From Thermus oshimai DSM 12092 (GTDB lineage Bacteria; Deinococcota; Deinococci; Deinococcales; Thermaceae), in contig NZ_KB890603.1 of assembly GCF_000373145.1 (NCBI RefSeq), positions 62,001 through 126,000 on the forward strand: a stretch of 64,000 nt of DNA, read 5' to 3'. The position numbers and the translations under genes were made by a program. The notes below the pieces were generated by a model. It searched no databases, was not told where the DNA came from, and saw only the letters and a program-made list of their open reading frames with translations. How positions within the stretch are numbered: the stretch's first letter is position 1; every line of letters begins with the position of its first letter. Shown here in pieces: positions 59,901 to 64,000 of this stretch.

Positions 59901-60614
59901 GTCGTCCAGGGTGGCCTTGGACTGGATGGCCAGGAGCACCTCGTGGGCCCGGGCGTCCTCCTTGCGCACGTAGTGGCCGTCGTTGGTGGCCACCATCCCC
60001 AGGCCGTACTTGCGGGCGAACTCCTTCAGGACCGCGTTCACCTTCTTTTGCTCGGGAAGGCCGTGGTTCTGGATCTCAATGAAGAAGCGGTCGCCAAAGA
60101 TGGAAAGGTACTCGTTCAGCCGGGCCTCCGCCAGGTCCAGGCGGTCCTGGAGGATGAACTGGGGGATCTCCGCCCCCAGGCACCCCGAGAGGGCGATGAG
60201 CCCCTCCGAGTGCTCGCGGAGGATCTCCCGGTCTATCCGGGGTTTTTCGTAAAAGCCTTCCAGGTAAGCCCGGCTGGCCAGGCGCACCAGGTTTTGGTAC
60301 CCCGTGAAGTCCTTGGCCAGCAGGGTGAGGTGGAAGTAGCCCCCGTCCAGGCCCTTCCCCCTTTTACGGTCAAAGCGGCTTTCCGCGGCCACGTAGGCCT
60401 CGTAGCCGATGATGGGCTTCACGCCCATGGCCGTGGCCTTCTTGTAAAACTCCAGGGCCCCGAAGAGGTTGCCATGGTCCGTCATGGCCAGGGCGGGGTC
60501 CTCGGGGGAGACCTCCTTCACCCACTTGAGGAGGTCGGAGAGCTTGGCCGCCCCATCCAGGAGGGAGTACTGGGTGTGCTGGTGGAGGTGGGCGAAGCGG
60601 AGCTTTTGGCCCAT
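56949..60614 (-). CDS. dnaE: DNA polymerase III subunit alpha
   Basis: The replicative polymerase, 1221 residues. The PHP domain is at the N-terminus ([21 protein letters not shown]) and in Thermus is known to act as a metal-dependent 3'-5' exonuclease. The palm domain holds the catalytic pair in [14 protein letters not shown] near residue 461. [26 protein letters not shown] and [25 protein letters not shown] follow, and an OB domain lies near residues 1000-1090. No intein interrupts it. The ATG at 60614 lies eight bases after TAGACT; longer readings lack homology. Confidence 0.97.
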   Translation of the reverse strand: [1221 protein letters not shown]

Positions 60615-60622
60615 ACCCTTCC

Positions 60623-60660
60623 AGTCTACCGTTGCCCTAGCCCCGGCGAGGAGATAAACT
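60623..60660. promoter_or_regulatory. Back-to-back promoters, dnaE / toxin-antitoxin operon
   Basis: On the minus strand TAGACT (60628-60623) serves dnaE. On the plus strand TTGCCC (60632-60637), a 17-base spacer and TAAACT (60655-60660) serve the antitoxin gene. An inverted repeat ATGCA-ATGA-TGCAT (60666-60679) covers the antitoxin start codon and may be its autorepression site. Confidence 0.6.
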
Positions 60661-60670
60661 AATCCATGCA

Positions 60671-60947
60671 ATGATGCATCGGAAACGAACCTTAAGCGCC
60701 ACCGAGGCCCGCATCCACTTCGGCGAGGTTCTGAGGCGGGTGGGGGAGGGGGAGGTGGTGGTGGTGGTGGGGCGGGGCCGGCCCCAGGCCGTCATCCTCT
60801 CCCCCGAGGCCTACGCCCGCCTCGAGGGCCAGGGAGAGGACCCCTTGGAGGTCATCCTGGACCTCAACCGGGCCATCCGCGCCCGCCGAAGGGAGCCCCT
60901 ACCCCCGCCAGAGGAGGTTCTGCAAACCCTAAGGGAGGAGCGGAACC

Positions 60948-60973
<26 letters not shown>
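60671..60973 (+). CDS. Phd/YefM-type antitoxin
   Basis: A 100-residue antitoxin (99 if the second ATG is used). SATEARIHFGEVLRRVGEGEVVVVVGRGRPQAVILSPEAYARLE is the Phd/YefM DNA-binding and dimer fold. The C-terminal third, rich in Glu, Arg and Pro, should wrap the toxin. It overlaps the toxin gene by 26 bases and has a good promoter with a palindrome over its start. Confidence 0.88.

Positions 60974-64000
<3,027 letters not shown>

Overview
This window reads as chromosomal DNA from a Thermus species. It is very G+C rich and gene-dense. Many proteins (SSB with two OB folds, S6/S18/L9, DnaE, PheS/PheT, SlyD, cysteine synthase, TRAP binding protein) look, from memory, like close but not identical relatives of Thermus thermophilus proteins, so a congener is more likely than T. 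thermophilus itself. No gap between genes exceeds about 180 bases. I see no prophage, insertion sequence or CRISPR array. The window cuts an enoyl-CoA hydratase gene at the left edge and pheT at the right edge.

Layout: 1-4.6 kb holds an enoyl-CoA hydratase (-) and a tight run truB-ald-asp23-fakA (+). 4.6-7.2 kb has a lipoprotein, a 3D-domain protein and an FtsX-like permease (+). 7.2-9.3 kb is the rpsF-ssb-rpsR-rplI operon and tRNA-Asn (-). 9.3-12.1 kb is the three-subunit transhydrogenase (-). 12.2-16.6 kb carries two EamA transporters, an MFS transporter and a YifB/ComM ATPase (+). 16.6-18.7 kb is a molybdopterin oxidoreductase (-), followed by rnhB and a lipoprotein (+). 19.9-23.1 kb is a TRAP uptake system whose binding protein converges on its permeases. 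23.2-28.6 kb holds an MFS transporter, a tandem stress protein, folP-folB, an NYN protein, ndk and a PP2C phosphatase. 28.6-33.5 kb is a LysR regulator opposite aceE-aceF. 33.6-38.2 kb is a sugar ABC transporter without ATPase, then phosphoglucomutase. 38.2-42.7 kb holds a parvulin-type foldase, tRNA-Arg, an MFS transporter, a tandem stress protein and a CBS protein. 43-47 kb is a TetR-controlled operon (ABC exporter, barrel-like protein, LolA-like protein). 47-56 kb holds cysteine synthase, slyD, a cold shock gene, surE, a SAM hydrolase, two TPR-like exported proteins, a MoaB-like gene, an aminotransferase, folC and a Fur-type regulator. 56-64 kb holds hemC, dnaE, a Phd/VapC module fused by overlap to a formyl-THF cyclo-ligase-like gene, and pheS-pheT.

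The genes serve core information processing, redox and central carbon metabolism (transhydrogenase, pyruvate dehydrogenase, phosphoglucomutase), folate metabolism spread over four places, and uptake of sugars and organic acids. Transcription signals are unusually legible. Many start codons lie 6-9 bases behind a TANNNT box, as expected for leaderless mRNAs. Several promoters contain palindromes placed as operators. One terminator arm carries the -35 box of the next gene. A palindromic octamer, CCTCGAGG, recurs about 47 times by my hand count, far above a base-composition estimate.
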